A DNA stretch of 64,000 nt from the NCBI GenBank assembly GCA_963805645.1, contig CAWDVA010000004.1, positions 253,586 to 317,585 of the forward strand. Direction: 5' to 3'. The DNA is from CAVXEH01 sp963805645 (GTDB lineage Bacteria > Chloroflexota > Limnocylindria > QHBO01). Below are positions 36,009 to 45,223 of this stretch, in pieces. A program made the position numbers and the translations under genes. The notes beneath the pieces are model-generated. The model was not told the DNA's origin and searched no databases. It saw only the letters and a list, made by a program, of their open reading frames with translations. Every line of letters begins with the position of its first letter. The stretch's first letter is position 1.

Positions 36009-36458
36009 ATGGCGAAGACCGAGGCCAGCATCCAGATCAACCGTCCCGTGGAGGACGTATACGCCTACGCCACCACGGTCGACACCTTGCCCCAGTGGTT
36101 GGGCGCCGTCGTGGAGGTAGAACAGCTCACCGACGGGCCGCTCGGGGTGGGGACCCGGATCCGCGCGGGCGGCAAGATGCTCGGTCGACGCATGGACAGC
36201 TTCGTCGAGGTGACGGCGCTCGAACCCGGAGCGAGGTTCGCGTTCACGGTCGTATCGGGGCCGTTCAAGGCCCGCAACAACTACACATTCGCGAGTGTCG
36301 CTGGCGGCACCAAGGTGACCGATGCCGCCGAGATCGAGCTGAGCGGCCCCCTCCGTCTAGTCGACCCCTTGGTAGGCCCCATGGTGCGCCGGCAGTTCGA
36401 GGCCAACCTCGCCGCGCTCAAGGACCGCCTCGAAACGCAGGCCGCCAGCGAGGGCTGA
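36009..36458 (+). CDS. SRPBCC-family (START/Bet v1-like) protein
   Basis: 149 residues from ATG 36009 (GGGAGTGAC upstream). ASIQINRPVEDVYAYATTVD, TLPQWLGAVVEVEQLTDGPL, GVGTRIRAGGKMLGRRMD, VTALEPGARFAFTVVSGPFK, TFASVAGGTKVTDAAEIEL and a C-terminal helix VRRQFEANLAALKDRLE form the polyketide-cyclase/START fold. These bind hydrophobic ligands in a deep pocket; ligand unknown. Complete and clean. Confidence 0.85.
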   Translation: MAKTEASIQINRPVEDVYAYATTVDTLPQWLGAVVEVEQLTDGPLGVGTRIRAGGKMLGRRMDSFVEVTALEPGARFAFTVVSGPFKARNNYTFASVAGGTKVTDAAEIELSGPLRLVDPLVGPMVRRQFEANLAALKDRLETQAASEG

Positions 36459-36830
36459 GCTCGGGCGGCACCCGTCGCGCATTGCGGTCACCGCGTACAT
36501 CGGCGAAATGGCGCTGGATGGCACTCCTGTGGCCTGACCTGTTCCGGGCCTGCGACCCCGCCGACGCGCGCGCCGAAGCCGAGCGCGCCATCGGGGACTG
36601 CCAACTGAGTTACTCCCGCCAGCGATGCGCATTTCTAACGCGACCCCGGAAGCCGCGAAGGAGGCAGTGGGGCCTCTTCGGATCGCCCATTGCTCCTCAT
36701 CCGGACAACCTTGACATTGCCCGCTGTGCGGCCGTAGCCTGACGAGAATCCCGGGGATGGAAAAGGTTTGCAGTGGCCTGCCATTGCCGGGAGTCGGCTC
36801 CTCTCTGGTGATTCCCAGGAGCAATCGCGG
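36459..36830. other. Intergenic region with a tRNA-Gly fragment
   Basis: No gene is supported. It contains the 23-nt tRNA-Gly 5'-end copy (36598-36620) and, at its end, CAGGAGC (36816 region), the likely ribosome-binding site of the ABC permease gene. Promoter of the transporter operon is expected here. Confidence 0.45.
36598..36620 (-). pseudogene. tRNA-Gly 5'-end fragment (23 nt)
   Basis: These 23 bases are identical, and in the same orientation, to the 5' end of the tRNA-Gly(CCC) gene (34646-34668). Nothing of the rest of the tRNA follows. With the intact gene it forms a direct repeat flanking about 1.95 kb. Confidence 0.8.
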
Positions 36831-37706
36831 ATGGATAACAGAGAGCCAGACGTTCCCGCCCGACGGGCTGGCGCGGGAGGCTCGCTCGAGACGACGGGCT
36901 CCGTAGTGACTGGCCTTCGGCCAAGGCTGGCCGCTTCGGCGCAGCTGGTCCGGCGCGGGCTCGAGGCCTCCAGCCTCATCGTCATCCTGATCATCGTGTG
37001 GCAGTTCGTGGTGGCGGTTCTTCACCCGCCCGCCTTCCTGCTCCCGGCGCCGGGTGACGTGTGGAACGCGATTTGGAATGGCAACCTTCGCTGGCAGACG
37101 CATGTCTGGATCACGTTGCAGGAGTCCGTCGGCGGATTCGTGCTGGCGGTCGCCACCGGCCTCGCCTTTGGGATCATGATCGCGTGGAGCCAGCTCTTGT
37201 CGCGCACCGTGCTCCCGTTCCTCGTCGTATTCAACGTGCTGCCCAAGGTCGCCATCGCGCCGCTCTTCATCATCTACCTGGGCTTCGGCGTCTTCCCCAA
37301 CATGGTCACGGCTGCCACCATCGCGTTCTTCCCCATGGTGATCAACACGTCCATCGGCCTGATGCAGATCGACGAGGAACTCGTCGACCTCGCGCGCTCG
37401 CTCAACGCCCCGAAGTGGAAGATCTTCCTCCGCCTTCGCCTGCCGAATGCCACACCGTACGTCCTCAGCGCGTTGAAGGTTTCCACCACCATGGCAGTGA
37501 CCGGCGCCATGGTGGGTGAGTTCGTCGCCTCCCAGGGGGGCCTCGGCAACCTGCTCATCGCGACGCAGGTAAGCCTCCAGATGGACATCGCCTTCGCGTC
37601 GCTATTCTGGCTCGTGATCATCGGGTTGGCGCTCTACTACGTCGTCGACTTCGCCGGTCGGCTCCTCTTCCCATGGGCCGTCTCGGCCGCACTCGAGCAG
37701 CAGTGA
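36831..37706 (+). CDS. NitT/TauT-type ABC transporter permease
   Basis: 291 residues from ATG 36831. Helices include LIVILIIVWQFVVAVL, GFVLAVATGLAFGIMIAWS, VLPFLVVFNVLPKVAIAPLF, MVTAATIAFFPMVINTSIGL and LFWLVIIGLALYYVVDFAG. The EAA-like coupling motif is VDLARSLNAPKWKIFLRLRL then PNATPYVLSALK. The IYLGFG and LFVV patterns match the SsuC/TauC/NrtB family. First gene of a permease / binding protein / ATPase operon (gaps of 39 and 30 nt). Confidence 0.92.
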   Translation: MDNREPDVPARRAGAGGSLETTGSVVTGLRPRLAASAQLVRRGLEASSLIVILIIVWQFVVAVLHPPAFLLPAPGDVWNAIWNGNLRWQTHVWITLQESVGGFVLAVATGLAFGIMIAWSQLLSRTVLPFLVVFNVLPKVAIAPLFIIYLGFGVFPNMVTAATIAFFPMVINTSIGLMQIDEELVDLARSLNAPKWKIFLRLRLPNATPYVLSALKVSTTMAVTGAMVGEFVASQGGLGNLLIATQVSLQMDIAFASLFWLVIIGLALYYVVDFAGRLLFPWAVSAALEQQ

Positions 37707-37745
37707 TGGGCTGCCTTCGTCCATGTCAGCAGTGAGGTTCACGTA

Positions 37746-38789
37746 ATGCGCAGACTCCTTCCACCCCTGGTCGCCCTGGCGCTCATAACGTCAGCCTGTG
37801 GAGCCACGGGAGGCTCCTCATCCGCGCCCTCGGGCGGCGGGAACGGGGGAGGGGTCGAGGTCATCAACTTCACCCTCAACTGGTTCCCGCTCGCCGACCA
37901 CGCTGCCTACTACGTTGCGCAGGAGAATGGCTACTACACGGACGCCGGATTGGCCGTGAACATCCTCCAGGGCTCCGGCTCGGGTGAATCGCTGCGGCGC
38001 GTCAACATCGGCCAGGCGGACCTTGGCCTGGCGGACACCGGCGTGATCGTCAACGGCATCCGCAACGACGCGACCGTCAAGATGGTGATGATGGTCATGG
38101 ACCGCGGATGGGCCGCGATCTGGGCCAAGAAGGGATCGGGCATCGAGAAGGTCGCCGATCTCTGCGGTAAGTTGATCGGGGCGCCGGTCGCCGACGCCAA
38201 CCGCGCGCTGTGGCCGGCCCTCGCCAACGCGCAGGGGATCGACCCGGAATGTGTCGAGTGGGTCGACATCCAGCCTGCGGCGAAGTACCAGACGCTCAGC
38301 TCTGGATCGGTCGACGCGATCCTCGACGCCGTCACCGGCGCGCCCTTTGTCTACCAGGCGCTGGGCGGCGAGGAGAACACGGTGGAGATCACCTACGCTG
38401 ATAACGGAGTTGATGTTCCCGCCATTTCGATGATCGCCAGCGAAAAGATGATCTCCGAGCGTCCGGAGGTGATCAAGAAGTTCATCGATGCCACGCTGAA
38501 GGGCTGGCAGGACGTCTTCGCCGATCCTGAGGCGGCGCTCACCATCGAGCAGAAGTACTGGCCGTCCCTCGACATGGACACGTACATGCTGAACCTCCAG
38601 CTTGTCGAGAGTCTGATGCGGACGGACAACTTCAAGCAGAACGGAGTTGGCCACTTCGACGACGAGAAGATGGGGTCCGCCGTGGACACCCTGCAGCAGT
38701 ACTTCGATGCTCCCGGAACGATCGATGACCCGAAGACGACCTACACGAACGAATACGTGACCACGAAGATTGAGCCGCCCGCCGAATGA
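37746..38789 (+). CDS. ABC transporter substrate-binding lipoprotein (NMT1/THI5-like)
   Basis: 347 residues. Lipoprotein signal MRRLLPPLVALALITSACGA with lipobox LITSAC, then a Ser/Gly linker. The domain reads VINFTLNWFPLADHAAYYVA, QENGYYTDAGLAVNILQGSG, GQADLGLADTGVIVNGIRND, IEKVADLCGKLIGAPVADAN and FVYQALGGEENTVEI. The FTLNWFPxADHAxxYVAxExGYY start is that of NMT1/THI5-like periplasmic proteins binding pyrimidine precursors, riboflavin, or organic anions. Specificity cannot be read from sequence. Confidence 0.9.
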   Translation: MRRLLPPLVALALITSACGATGGSSSAPSGGGNGGGVEVINFTLNWFPLADHAAYYVAQENGYYTDAGLAVNILQGSGSGESLRRVNIGQADLGLADTGVIVNGIRNDATVKMVMMVMDRGWAAIWAKKGSGIEKVADLCGKLIGAPVADANRALWPALANAQGIDPECVEWVDIQPAAKYQTLSSGSVDAILDAVTGAPFVYQALGGEENTVEITYADNGVDVPAISMIASEKMISERPEVIKKFIDATLKGWQDVFADPEAALTIEQKYWPSLDMDTYMLNLQLVESLMRTDNFKQNGVGHFDDEKMGSAVDTLQQYFDAPGTIDDPKTTYTNEYVTTKIEPPAE

Positions 38790-38819
38790 CGGGCGTCGCC
38801 ACCTGGTGGGGAGGCCACG

Positions 38820-39644
38820 ATGGCCTCCCCACCCCGATCAGACGATGGCAGCTACATTGAGGTTGCCCGAGTCAACAAGACTTACGAGACGCGACGAGGC
38901 AGCGTTGTCGCCCTCGACGACATCAGCTTCTCCGTTCGTCGTGGAGAGTTTCTGGCCGTGGTCGGGCCGTCCGGCTGTGGCAAGTCGACGCTCCTCCGTA
39001 TCGTGGCCGGTCTGCGTCGAGCCAGTTCAGGGACGGTGACGGTGCAGGGGCGCGAGGTGACCGGGCCCCTGCGCGTTGGAATGGTGTTCCAGACCCCGGC
39101 TCTCCTCCGCTGGCGAAGCACGCTCGACAACGTGTTGATCTCACCCGACCTCGCCGGCCTCCCGGTGGCCCGTTACCGGGAGCGAGCCCTTGACCTCCTG
39201 GACCTCGTTGGACTCGGGAGCTTCCTGGATCGCCTGCCGGACGAGCTGAGCGGCGGGATGCAGCAGCGCGTGGCACTGTGTCGCGCTCTCGTTCACGACC
39301 CCGACCTCCTGCTCATGGACGAGCCGTTCGGCGCGCTCGATGCCATGACCCGCGACGAGATGAACCTTGAGCTGCTTCGCGTCTGGAAAGCGGGCGCGCT
39401 GCGCAAGACCATCCTGTTCGTCACCCATTCGATCCCTGAGGCGGTCTTCCTGGCCGACCGGGTCCTTGTCATGACCGCGCGCCCTGGCAAAGTGGAGGAG
39501 ATCGTGGACAGCGTTCTTCCACGACCACGTACCGTCGATATGCGCGGTACGGAGGCGTTCGGTCGCCAGACCGTCGAGATCTTCAGCCGGCTCCACCGCG
39601 ACATTGTCAGTGGCGGCAGCCTGAGCGCCTCGCACCTGGACTAG
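38820..39644 (+). CDS. ABC transporter ATP-binding protein (SsuB/TauB-type)
   Basis: 274 residues. Walker A VVGPSGCGKSTLLRIVAG, Q-loop VFQTPALLRWRSTLDNV, signature LSGGMQQRVALCRALVHDPD, Walker B LLLMDEPFGALDAMTRDEM, and the switch His in VTHSIPEAVFLADRVLVM are all intact. It powers the importer encoded by the two genes upstream. Confidence 0.95.
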   Translation: MASPPRSDDGSYIEVARVNKTYETRRGSVVALDDISFSVRRGEFLAVVGPSGCGKSTLLRIVAGLRRASSGTVTVQGREVTGPLRVGMVFQTPALLRWRSTLDNVLISPDLAGLPVARYRERALDLLDLVGLGSFLDRLPDELSGGMQQRVALCRALVHDPDLLLMDEPFGALDAMTRDEMNLELLRVWKAGALRKTILFVTHSIPEAVFLADRVLVMTARPGKVEEIVDSVLPRPRTVDMRGTEAFGRQTVEIFSRLHRDIVSGGSLSASHLD

Positions 39645-39666
39645 GCATCCGGGCGCCCCACGATCC

Positions 39667-40947
39667 TCAGAGCTCCGACCCGAGACCCGGCACGTGGGGA
39701 TCGGGCACGCTGTGCTTGCCACCGCTCGGCTTGAAGAGTCCGGCCAGCCGCGGCAGCCACTCCTCGTTGGCCTTCGGCGTGTACTGGGGAGAGTTCAGCT
39801 CGACTCCGTTCACCGTGTGAACGTACGAAGCGAAGAGCGCGGCGTGGATGGCCGCGAGCCCCGGGTTGGTGAGATCCTGCATGGTGAGCAGCATCCCCCG
39901 CTCCCGTCCCCAGGCGGCCGCGACGAGGCTCAGGCTGTGGCCCTTGCATGTCTTGAGGGCGATGCCCGACCAGCCCTGCTCCACCAGGATGGGCAGGGTC
40001 TCCAGCCCGGTCAGCCCTTCATCCGCGACGACCGGCTTACGTGCCGCGACTGGCCGCCAGTCGAAGGCCGCGGAAGCCAGATCCCAGCTTGTCGGCTGCT
40101 CCAGGTACTGCAGGGCCGCGTAACCCTTGGGGCTTGCTTCCTTCAGCTCATCCAGGTACTCCGCCACTGCGGCGGCGGACTCGAAGCCGCCGTTTGCATC
40201 GGCCGATAGGATCGGATCCGCTACACCGATGCCCCGAAGCCTCTCGTACATCTTCGCGGTCCACTCGACGTCGTCTCGCGGATGCGGACCGCCGAGCAGC
40301 TTCAGCTTGAATGCGCGATAGCCGCCGGCGACTATCGCGCCTTTCTCTGCCGCGGGGTCGTCGTCGCGGCCAAGGACCCACCATGCCTGCAGCTGGGGCA
40401 GGGGTGAGCGCAGGGTACGGCGGATGGCCGCCACCGCATCTCCATCGGGGAAGTAGGCATCGGCGCTGGGGATCGGCGCGGGCGCGTCGTAGAGGGCGAA
40501 GGCGGATCGATTCATCGCGCGACCGACCGCATCGTGGATCGCCGCATCGAATGGAGCACCACACAGGATGCGCGCCAGCAGTGGCGGACCGTCCGGAGCG
40601 GCTTCTCCCGCGAGGGTATCGTGGAGTCGCAGGCCGAGCTCCAGTGGATGCGCCGGCTGGCCCACCAGGTCTCGGAGCTCCCTCGCAATGCGGGTGCAGA
40701 GCTCCCGGAGACGCGCGTCTCGCTCAACATGGGGGACGGCGGGATCCGGCCAAGCCCACACGTCGCTGAGGTAGATGGAGCCCCGCCCCTCGGCGTCGAT
40801 GCCGGCGCAGCGTACGTGAACTGTGGCCCGAGCTTCAGTGATCTCCGTGATCGTTCCCGACGCGAGCCGCAGGGGCATGTCCAGCCGGCGGTCGACGAAC
40901 TGCACATCGGCCGAGACGACGTTTGCCACGAGAGGCTTGCTGCTCAT
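39667..40947 (-). CDS. Enolase-superfamily enzyme (mandelate racemase / muconate lactonizing type)
   Basis: 426 residues, intact. The capping domain is followed by the barrel with GYRAFKLKLLGG (KxK acid/base pair), DPILSADANGGFES (first metal Asp), LQYLEQPTSW (Glu), KPVVADEGLTGLETL (Asp/Glu), GIALKTCKGHSLSL (Lys) and LLTMQDLTNPGLAAIHAALF. The acid-sugar dehydratase or muconate-type reaction is not decided; metal ligands are complete. Last gene of a minus-strand operon, 10 nt after the CocE hydrolase. Confidence 0.85.
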   Translation of the reverse strand: MSSKPLVANVVSADVQFVDRRLDMPLRLASGTITEITEARATVHVRCAGIDAEGRGSIYLSDVWAWPDPAVPHVERDARLRELCTRIARELRDLVGQPAHPLELGLRLHDTLAGEAAPDGPPLLARILCGAPFDAAIHDAVGRAMNRSAFALYDAPAPIPSADAYFPDGDAVAAIRRTLRSPLPQLQAWWVLGRDDDPAAEKGAIVAGGYRAFKLKLLGGPHPRDDVEWTAKMYERLRGIGVADPILSADANGGFESAAAVAEYLDELKEASPKGYAALQYLEQPTSWDLASAAFDWRPVAARKPVVADEGLTGLETLPILVEQGWSGIALKTCKGHSLSLVAAAWGRERGMLLTMQDLTNPGLAAIHAALFASYVHTVNGVELNSPQYTPKANEEWLPRLAGLFKPSGGKHSVPDPHVPGLGSEL

Positions 40948-40957
40948 CGGCTCACCC

Positions 40958-42727
40958 TCATTCGCCGAATGTCAACTCGCCAACCACCGAGAGCTGCAAC
41001 CGCGACGGATTGGTGGCGTCATGGAAGACCTGCTGCGTGGCCGACCTGGCAGCCTCTCGAGGCTCCGCACCGATCGGTCCTCCGGTGTTGAGGTTTCGGT
41101 CATACGCGGGGAAGTTCGAACTGGAAACCTCCAGCCGTATGCGGTGGCCAGCCCTGAACATGTTTCCAGTGGCCCCCATGTCGATCCGGTATTCGTAGCG
41201 GCGCCCCGGTTCGAGGAGCGTGGGATGCGACCACGAGTCCCGGTACCGTGCGCGGATGACGCCCTCCGCGACATTGATCGCCAGCCCGGCGTGGTGGACA
41301 TCCACCAGCTTCGCGGTGAAGTCGGTGTCCGGGGCGGTGCTGGTGGCGTGGAGAACCAGCGACACGGGACCCAGCACGACCGCATCCCGAAGGAGCGGCG
41401 GGCTCGTGTAGACCAGAACGCCGTTCCGGGACTCGACCTCGACCTGGTTGGCCGGTCCCATGGGAACCAGGTTCGGTGAGCAGCACGAGCGACCTCCCGC
41501 GCTGAGGACGGGGTGAAGCGGGTCGTACACGTAGACGTCGTACGGCGATGTGTCTGGCGCCTCCTGGGCCAGCCAGCCGTCCCCGTTGATCGAGTTGGCG
41601 GCTCCCGCACTGCCCAGGAAGAGGTCCACGGTGTGGCTGTCCGCCGGTGGCCAGTCGCCATGCGAACGCCACTCGTTGGCCCCCATGACGAAGGTCCGGA
41701 CCGGAGCCTCGTTTGACGGACCGTTGTCACTGTGGCGCAGCCATTGGTCAAACCACCGCAGCTGCAGGTCATCGATGTCGCTGCGCGCCTCCGGCCCGAA
41801 ATCGGTTCCCGCGACGAATCGGGACCAGTACATGTGATGCCACGGACCGATGACAAGACGCTGCGCGGCGGCCACGTCGGGATGCGCCAACCGGCGTATT
41901 CCGCTGAAGTTGCGCAACGTGCCGTCCAGGAAGATGTCATACCAGGCTGCCAGGTGAAGAGCCGGAACGCGGATTTCCCCCAACCGTGGCTCGAGACTCC
42001 AGCGCTGCCAGTATTCGTCCTGCGACGGGTGATGCAGCCAGTCGAAGTAGTACGGCGCAACGTCGTCCGTTGCCAGCACGCTCTGACGGTCCAGGGGCAG
42101 TTCTTCGTAGAAGCCGCTCACGTCGCGCAGCGTCGCTCGCAGCTCGCGGCCCAGCTCCGCAAGACCTCGCCGGCGAGCCGTGTCGCTGCCGAGCTCGTCG
42201 AGGACCCAGCTCTGCACGAAGGCCTGTTGCAGCGCTCCGCCCCGGTAGGTCCACCCGGACCAATAGTCGCTGGCGGTCAGTCCCGGCACGATGCAGGCCA
42301 GGTGCGGTGGCTGCAGCGTGGCCGCGAGGAGCTGGCAGGCACCCGGGTACGAGAAGCCGTACATCCCAACCACTCCACTGGAGCTCGGCAGCCCGGCGGC
42401 CCATTCGATGGACTCGTAGCCGTCCTCTGCCTCGTGCTCGAAGGGGTACCACTCGCCGCCGCTGGCGCCGCGCCCCCGGACGTCCTGGACCACCACGATG
42501 TAGCCGTGTCGGGCGTACCAGAGCGGATGCCGGTAACCTGGCGACTGGCCGCCCGTCTTGCCGTACGGCGTGCGCAGGAGCAGCACCGGGAACGAGCCAG
42601 GCCCATCCGGCGTGTAGACGTCGGCCAGGAGCTCCACGCCATCGCGCATCCGGCAGCCAACGTCACGGGTCACCGTGACTTCGTGTGTCATTCCGGCTCC
42701 ACGGCCAGCCGTCGCGTCCTCAGTCAT
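40958..42727 (-). CDS. CocE/NonD (X-Pro dipeptidyl-peptidase S15) family hydrolase
   Basis: About 589 residues from ATG 42727, preferred because GGAGG lies just upstream and the ATG overlaps the acyl-CoA dehydrogenase stop. DVGCRMRDGVELLADVYTPD, LLLRTPYGKTG, VVVQDVRGRGASGGEWYPFE, IEWAAGLPSSSGVVGMYGFS then YPG (Ser nucleophile in GFSYPG), IVPGLTASDYWSGWTYRGGA, LHLAAWYDIFLDGTLRNFSG, and a beta-jelly-roll C-domain with DTDFTAKLVDVH. It hydrolyses esters or amides such as cocaine-type esters; substrate unknown. Confidence 0.9.
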   Translation of the reverse strand: MTEDATAGRGAGMTHEVTVTRDVGCRMRDGVELLADVYTPDGPGSFPVLLLRTPYGKTGGQSPGYRHPLWYARHGYIVVVQDVRGRGASGGEWYPFEHEAEDGYESIEWAAGLPSSSGVVGMYGFSYPGACQLLAATLQPPHLACIVPGLTASDYWSGWTYRGGALQQAFVQSWVLDELGSDTARRRGLAELGRELRATLRDVSGFYEELPLDRQSVLATDDVAPYYFDWLHHPSQDEYWQRWSLEPRLGEIRVPALHLAAWYDIFLDGTLRNFSGIRRLAHPDVAAAQRLVIGPWHHMYWSRFVAGTDFGPEARSDIDDLQLRWFDQWLRHSDNGPSNEAPVRTFVMGANEWRSHGDWPPADSHTVDLFLGSAGAANSINGDGWLAQEAPDTSPYDVYVYDPLHPVLSAGGRSCCSPNLVPMGPANQVEVESRNGVLVYTSPPLLRDAVVLGPVSLVLHATSTAPDTDFTAKLVDVHHAGLAINVAEGVIRARYRDSWSHPTLLEPGRRYEYRIDMGATGNMFRAGHRIRLEVSSSNFPAYDRNLNTGGPIGAEPREAARSATQQVFHDATNPSRLQLSVVGELTFGE

Positions 42728-43904
42728 TCGAAGCCTCCTCACTCATGATTGAGGTTCCGGCACGCTTGGCCTGCTCGCGGAGGAGACTGGTGGCGATGAT
42801 CATGCGCTGCACCTCGGATGTGCCTTCGATGATTCGTTGGACGCGCAGGTCACGGTAGATGCGTTCCAGAGGCAGGTCGCGAGAGTAGCCGGCGCCGCCG
42901 TGCACCTGCAGCATCCGGTCTGCGATGCGCCCCGCGGCCTCCGTGGCGAAGAGCTTGGCCATCGCCGGGTCCCGGCCGCGCGCGATGCCTCGATCGACAT
43001 CCACAGCCACTCTTTCCACGAGGGCGCCTGCGGCCTGCAGCTCGGTGGCTGAGTCGGCGATCAGCCATTGCACTCCCTGAAAGTCGCCGATTGGGCGGCC
43101 AAACTGCCGTCGAACAGCCGCGTACTGCACACCGAGCTCCAGCGCGCGTTCGGCAGCCCCCAGCGACCACGCAGACACGACCAGGCGCCCGGACGCAAGC
43201 GCACCCTTTGCCTCGCGGAATCCCTCGCCCTCTTCGCCAAGGAGGCTCGAGGCGGGGATCCGGCAGTCATCGAAGGTCAGCTCGTGCTGCGCCGCTCCCC
43301 GGAGTCCCATCATCTCCTGCCGACGGCCAATGGAGAAGCCGGATGCTCCTCGTTCGACGAGGAATGCGCTGATCTTCCCATCCTGCTCGCCAAGCGGACG
43401 TGTCCGGGCGATGACGGTGAAGTACCGGGCCCAGCCGGCATTGCTGATGTAGTGCTTTCGGCCATTGAGCACGTACTCGTCGCCATCACGGCGGGCGACC
43501 GTCCTCACCGCACCGGCGTCTGACCCCGCCTCAGGTTCGGTGAGGGCGAAACAGCCCACCTCCTTGCCGCTCGCCAACTCGCGGAGAACCCGGTCGCGGA
43601 TCTCGGGACGGGCGCCGGAACGGATGAGGTGCGACCCCATGCCGTTGTTGTCGTCGATTGCCTGGAAGTAGGCCGAGTGCGTGCGGCCGAATTCGCGCAC
43701 GATGCCGAGGTAGTCCGACAACGGAAGCCCGAGCCCGCCGAATTCCTCCGGGATGGTGAGGCCGAAGTAGCCCAGCTGGCTCAGGCGTTCGAGCAGGGAC
43801 TGCGGTACCCGGTCGTCGGCCTCGACTCGCTCGGCCATCGGCTCGAGCTCCCGCTCGATGAAGGCGCGCGTCGTCCTTCGAAGTTCGGCTGCTTCCCCGA
43901 TCAC
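42720..43904 (-). CDS. Acyl-CoA dehydrogenase
   Basis: 394 residues. Typical pieces: LGYFGLTIPEEFGGLGLPLS, GSHLIRSGARPEIRDRVLRE, CFALTEPEAGSDAGAVRTVA (FAD/substrate motif), YVLNGRKHYISNAGWARYFT, RRQEMMGLRGAAQHELTFDD, YAAVRRQFGRPIGDFQGVQW, QVHGGAGYSRDLPLERIYRD, RIIEGTSEVQRMIIATSLL. The Glu base of the EGTSEVQ segment region is present. Alpha,beta-dehydrogenation of an acyl-CoA. It overlaps neighbours on both sides by 4-8 nt. Confidence 0.95.
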   Translation of the reverse strand: MIGEAAELRRTTRAFIERELEPMAERVEADDRVPQSLLERLSQLGYFGLTIPEEFGGLGLPLSDYLGIVREFGRTHSAYFQAIDDNNGMGSHLIRSGARPEIRDRVLRELASGKEVGCFALTEPEAGSDAGAVRTVARRDGDEYVLNGRKHYISNAGWARYFTVIARTRPLGEQDGKISAFLVERGASGFSIGRRQEMMGLRGAAQHELTFDDCRIPASSLLGEEGEGFREAKGALASGRLVVSAWSLGAAERALELGVQYAAVRRQFGRPIGDFQGVQWLIADSATELQAAGALVERVAVDVDRGIARGRDPAMAKLFATEAAGRIADRMLQVHGGAGYSRDLPLERIYRDLRVQRIIEGTSEVQRMIIATSLLREQAKRAGTSIMSEEASND

Positions 43905-44329
43905 GTGATCACCTGCTGGATGTGCGTCGCGATCGCCACCAGCTCCCCGCGCTGGTTCGTCACCTCCACCTTGGCTATCGTTCTGGCCCGCTCCTCGTCC
44001 TTGTCCGTGATCTCATATCGGACCGTGATGGTGTCGCCGATGAAGACGGGCTTGGTGAAACGGATCCGGTCGTATCCCACTGATACGAGCGGCGCGCCGA
44101 AGTCCTGCAGGACGAGCGTGGAAGCGGTCGACATGTAGCCGACGATCAGGGCGCCGTGCGCGACCCGCCGGCCAAGGGAGGTCGTCCTCGCGTACTCCTC
44201 GTTCACGTGGTTGCCGTCGAAGTCTCCGGTGATGCCCGCGAAGCCGTAAACGTCGCTCTCGCTCACCGTCTTGCTGAAGGTCGCCACCAGCGGCAAGGGA
44301 ATGTCCTGGATCGCGCTGCGCTGGGTCAA
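43901..44329 (-). CDS. MaoC-family (R)-hydratase
   Basis: 142 residues. FSKTVSESDVYGFAGITGDF, then DGNHVNEEYARTT gives the hydratase-2 motif (Asp and His); GRRVAHGALIVGYMSTAS and SVGYDRIRFTKPVFIGDTIT complete the hot-dog fold. It hydrates trans-2-enoyl-CoA, the product of the adjacent acyl-CoA dehydrogenase, whose gene it overlaps by 4 nt. Confidence 0.92.
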   Translation of the reverse strand: MTQRSAIQDIPLPLVATFSKTVSESDVYGFAGITGDFDGNHVNEEYARTTSLGRRVAHGALIVGYMSTASTLVLQDFGAPLVSVGYDRIRFTKPVFIGDTITVRYEITDKDEERARTIAKVEVTNQRGELVAIATHIQQVIT

Positions 44330-44360
44330 CTCTGCCTTTGCCTCCGTCTGTCAGGGCGGC

Positions 44361-45113
44361 CTACCACCACGAAATGCCGGCGGACAGGCCGCCGTCAACC
44401 ACGATCGTCTGGCCGCTGATGAAGCCCCCTCCGTCTGAGAGCAGGAACACCGCGAGCTCGGCGACGTCCTCTGGCTCACCAAGCCTGCCGAGGGGTGTGG
44501 CTGCCACCGCAGCCCTCGCCCTTTCTGGGTTGTCGCGCAGGTACTGTTCCAGCAGAGGCGTACGGATGATCCCCGGAGCGATCGCGTTCACGGTGGCTCC
44601 GTGCGGCCCCCATTCGATCGCCAAGCTGCGGACGAGATTCGAGAGAGCCGCCTTGGTTGCGCCATATGTCGCCCGGCGATCCATCCCGATCACCGCGCTG
44701 ATTGAGCTCGTGATGATCACGCGACCTCCCGATCGAGCGAGCACCAGCGGTGCGAACGCCCGCAGCGTGTTCAGTGAACCGAGGAGGTTCGTCTCGACCA
44801 CGGCAGCCAGATCCTCCTCGGGGAGATCGAGCAGCGGAGCGCGGCGCTGGATCCCGGCATTCACGATGAGCCCGCGGATCGTGACCTCCTCATGCTGGAT
44901 CCGCTCCGAGACCATCAGGAGGTCGGCCCGGCTGCGGACATCCGCATGGAACGCCAGTGCATGGACGGAGGATGCCAGTTCAGCCTTGGCCGCCTCGAGC
45001 TCGTCCTGACGGTTGCTCACGAGTACCAGGGGTCCCCCGTCGCTCGCGAGCCGGCGAGCAATGGCCAGGCCGATGCCGCTCGAACCGCCGGTGATCAGCA
45101 CGCCTCCCGTCAC
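44361..45113 (-). CDS. Short-chain dehydrogenase/reductase
   Basis: The start GTG 45113 (VTGGVLITGGSSGIGLAIAR) is chosen because the Rossmann fold begins there; the upstream extension has no fold character. GGSSGIG binds NAD(P), FHADVRS, LIVNAGIQRRAP, IITSSISAVIGMDRRATYGA then TKAAL (catalytic Ser-Tyr-Lys), VNAIAPGIIRTPLLEQYL and FISGQTIVVDGGLSAGI are canonical. About 250 residues. It would oxidise the hydroxyacyl product of the MaoC step or another alcohol. Confidence 0.9.
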   Translation of the reverse strand: MTGGVLITGGSSGIGLAIARRLASDGGPLVLVSNRQDELEAAKAELASSVHALAFHADVRSRADLLMVSERIQHEEVTIRGLIVNAGIQRRAPLLDLPEEDLAAVVETNLLGSLNTLRAFAPLVLARSGGRVIITSSISAVIGMDRRATYGATKAALSNLVRSLAIEWGPHGATVNAIAPGIIRTPLLEQYLRDNPERARAAVAATPLGRLGEPEDVAELAVFLLSDGGGFISGQTIVVDGGLSAGISWW

Positions 45114-45223
45114 GGGATGCCCTTGCTGGTGCGATGCGCGAGAGTAGGATCGGGCAAGAGGCCGGCGCGAGGCATCTGGCTGGCGGCAGTTCCACCCCAA
45201 TCAGCAATCGACCGAGGAGAGCC

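Noticed and set aside
36095..36742. 215-codon plus-strand frame overlapping the SRPBCC gene and intergenic region
   Set aside because: The out-of-frame product is Arg-rich, and the SRPBCC frame is complete with a good start.
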